DNA from: an uncultured Pseudomonadota bacterium
GTDB lineage: Bacteria; Pseudomonadota; Gammaproteobacteria; Methylococcales; Methylomonadaceae
Assembly: GCA_903870545.1 (NCBI GenBank)
Contig: CAIQDI010000024.1
Coordinates: 1 to 64,000 of the forward strand
Length of the DNA stretch: 64,000 nucleotides
Reading direction: 5' to 3'
Within the stretch, counting starts at the first letter, position 1, and each line of letters starts with the position of its first letter. Both the position numbers and the translations under genes were made by a program. This document shows positions 63,784-64,000 of this stretch, in pieces. The notes beneath the pieces are model-generated. The model made no database searches. It was not told the origin of the DNA and saw only the letters and a program-made list of their open reading frames with translations.

Positions 63784-64000
63784 ATGAACAAACAAGAAAA
63801 TTGGGGGATTAAAAGTTTAGTTAAAGAATTGCGCGATATTCGTGTGCAGTCACTCGAAACCCGCGACCGGCTCGATAAACCACCAAGATTACCCGACCGA
63901 AAAACCCTCGCGCAAATTTTAGACGGTTTAAGCGGGGCGTTATTTCCAAACCGTTTAGGTCGTCCCGATTTGCGCGACGAAGGCATTGATTATTTTGTCG
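63784..64000 (+). CDS. epsC: Serine O-acetyltransferase, EpsC/SrpH type (partial, runs off the window)
   Basis: The first 72 codons are present. WGIKSLVKELRDIRVQSLETRDR followed by PPRLPDRKTLAQILDGLSGALFPNRLGRPDL is the N-terminal helical domain of EpsC-type serine acetyltransferases. The enzyme makes O-acetylserine, the cysteine precursor and source of the CysB inducer. A copy of the sulfate-gene palindrome lies upstream. The catalytic hexapeptide domain is outside the window. Confidence 0.8.
   Translation, partial: MNKQENWGIKSLVKELRDIRVQSLETRDRLDKPPRLPDRKTLAQILDGLSGALFPNRLGRPDLRDEGIDYFV

Overview
The window reads as a moderately AT-rich gammaproteobacterial chromosome. Core genes of that group are present (bamD, rluD, pgeF, lplT, a cobalamin kinase gene, a CysB-regulated sulfate-uptake set). 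The species cannot be named from the sequence. The mix of sulfate/bicarbonate transport, c-type cytochromes with an MtrAB-type outer-membrane conduit, light and ethylene-type sensors and many accessory modules suggests an environmental, redox-versatile bacterium (sulfur-, iron- or methane-oxidiser-like; inference only).

Layout. 1-0.85 kb: right end of an IS200/IS605 TnpB element that has cut a relE toxin gene, followed by an intact RelB/RelE-type pair. 0.9-5.1 kb: a GH17-GT2 beta-glucan synthase gene overlapping a histidine kinase whose C-terminus is a BLUF blue-light sensor. 5.2-13.1 kb: two paralogous gene pairs, each an LVIVD/RTX protein followed by a secreted PKD/DUF1566 protein. The first RTX gene has shrunk to a stub. 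The C-termini of the two DUF1566 genes differ in the pattern made by diversity-generating retroelements (DGR). 13.2-14.5 kb: one broken and one intact VapBC-type toxin-antitoxin module. 14.5-21 kb: metabolic and signalling genes (DUF445, esterase, cobU, lplT, multicopper oxidase, PAS-GGDEF-NTF2 fusion). 21-26.8 kb: a DUF58/DUF4381/VWA (Bat-type) operon interrupted by an RTX protein gene. 26.8-30.3 kb: bamD, rluD, pgeF and a ZIP metal transporter. 30.5-35.8 kb: a SulP transporter with an orphan hyfB-hyfC-hyfE membrane module.

35.8-44.2 kb is the sulfate region: cysB, cysA, cysW, cysT, a porin and sbp, with an ethylene-receptor-like histidine kinase placed between cysA and cysW. A palindrome of the form TTMGATA-N4-TATCKAA recurs before cysA, cysT, the porin/sbp pair and a serine acetyltransferase gene at 63.8 kb, and is the best candidate for the CysB operator. 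44.2-48.9 kb: four genes for a transmembrane electron conduit (cytochrome c, decaheme MtrA-type, MtrB-type barrel, membrane cytochrome).

49.7-62.7 kb is a complete type I-E CRISPR-Cas locus in the order cas3-cas8e-cse2-cas6e-cas7-cas5-cas1-cas2, followed by a 77-repeat array. It is flanked by two copies of one segment: an intact degenerate-EAL gene on the right and a deleted remnant on the left. A solitary CRISPR-like repeat followed by a strong terminator lies inside the cas operon, between cas5 and cas1. All 76 spacers are preceded by a pyrimidine at repeat position 29. The most notable observations are the DGR-type variable regions, the solo repeat, the duplicated flanks of the CRISPR locus, the shared palindromic operator and the two unusual sensor kinases.
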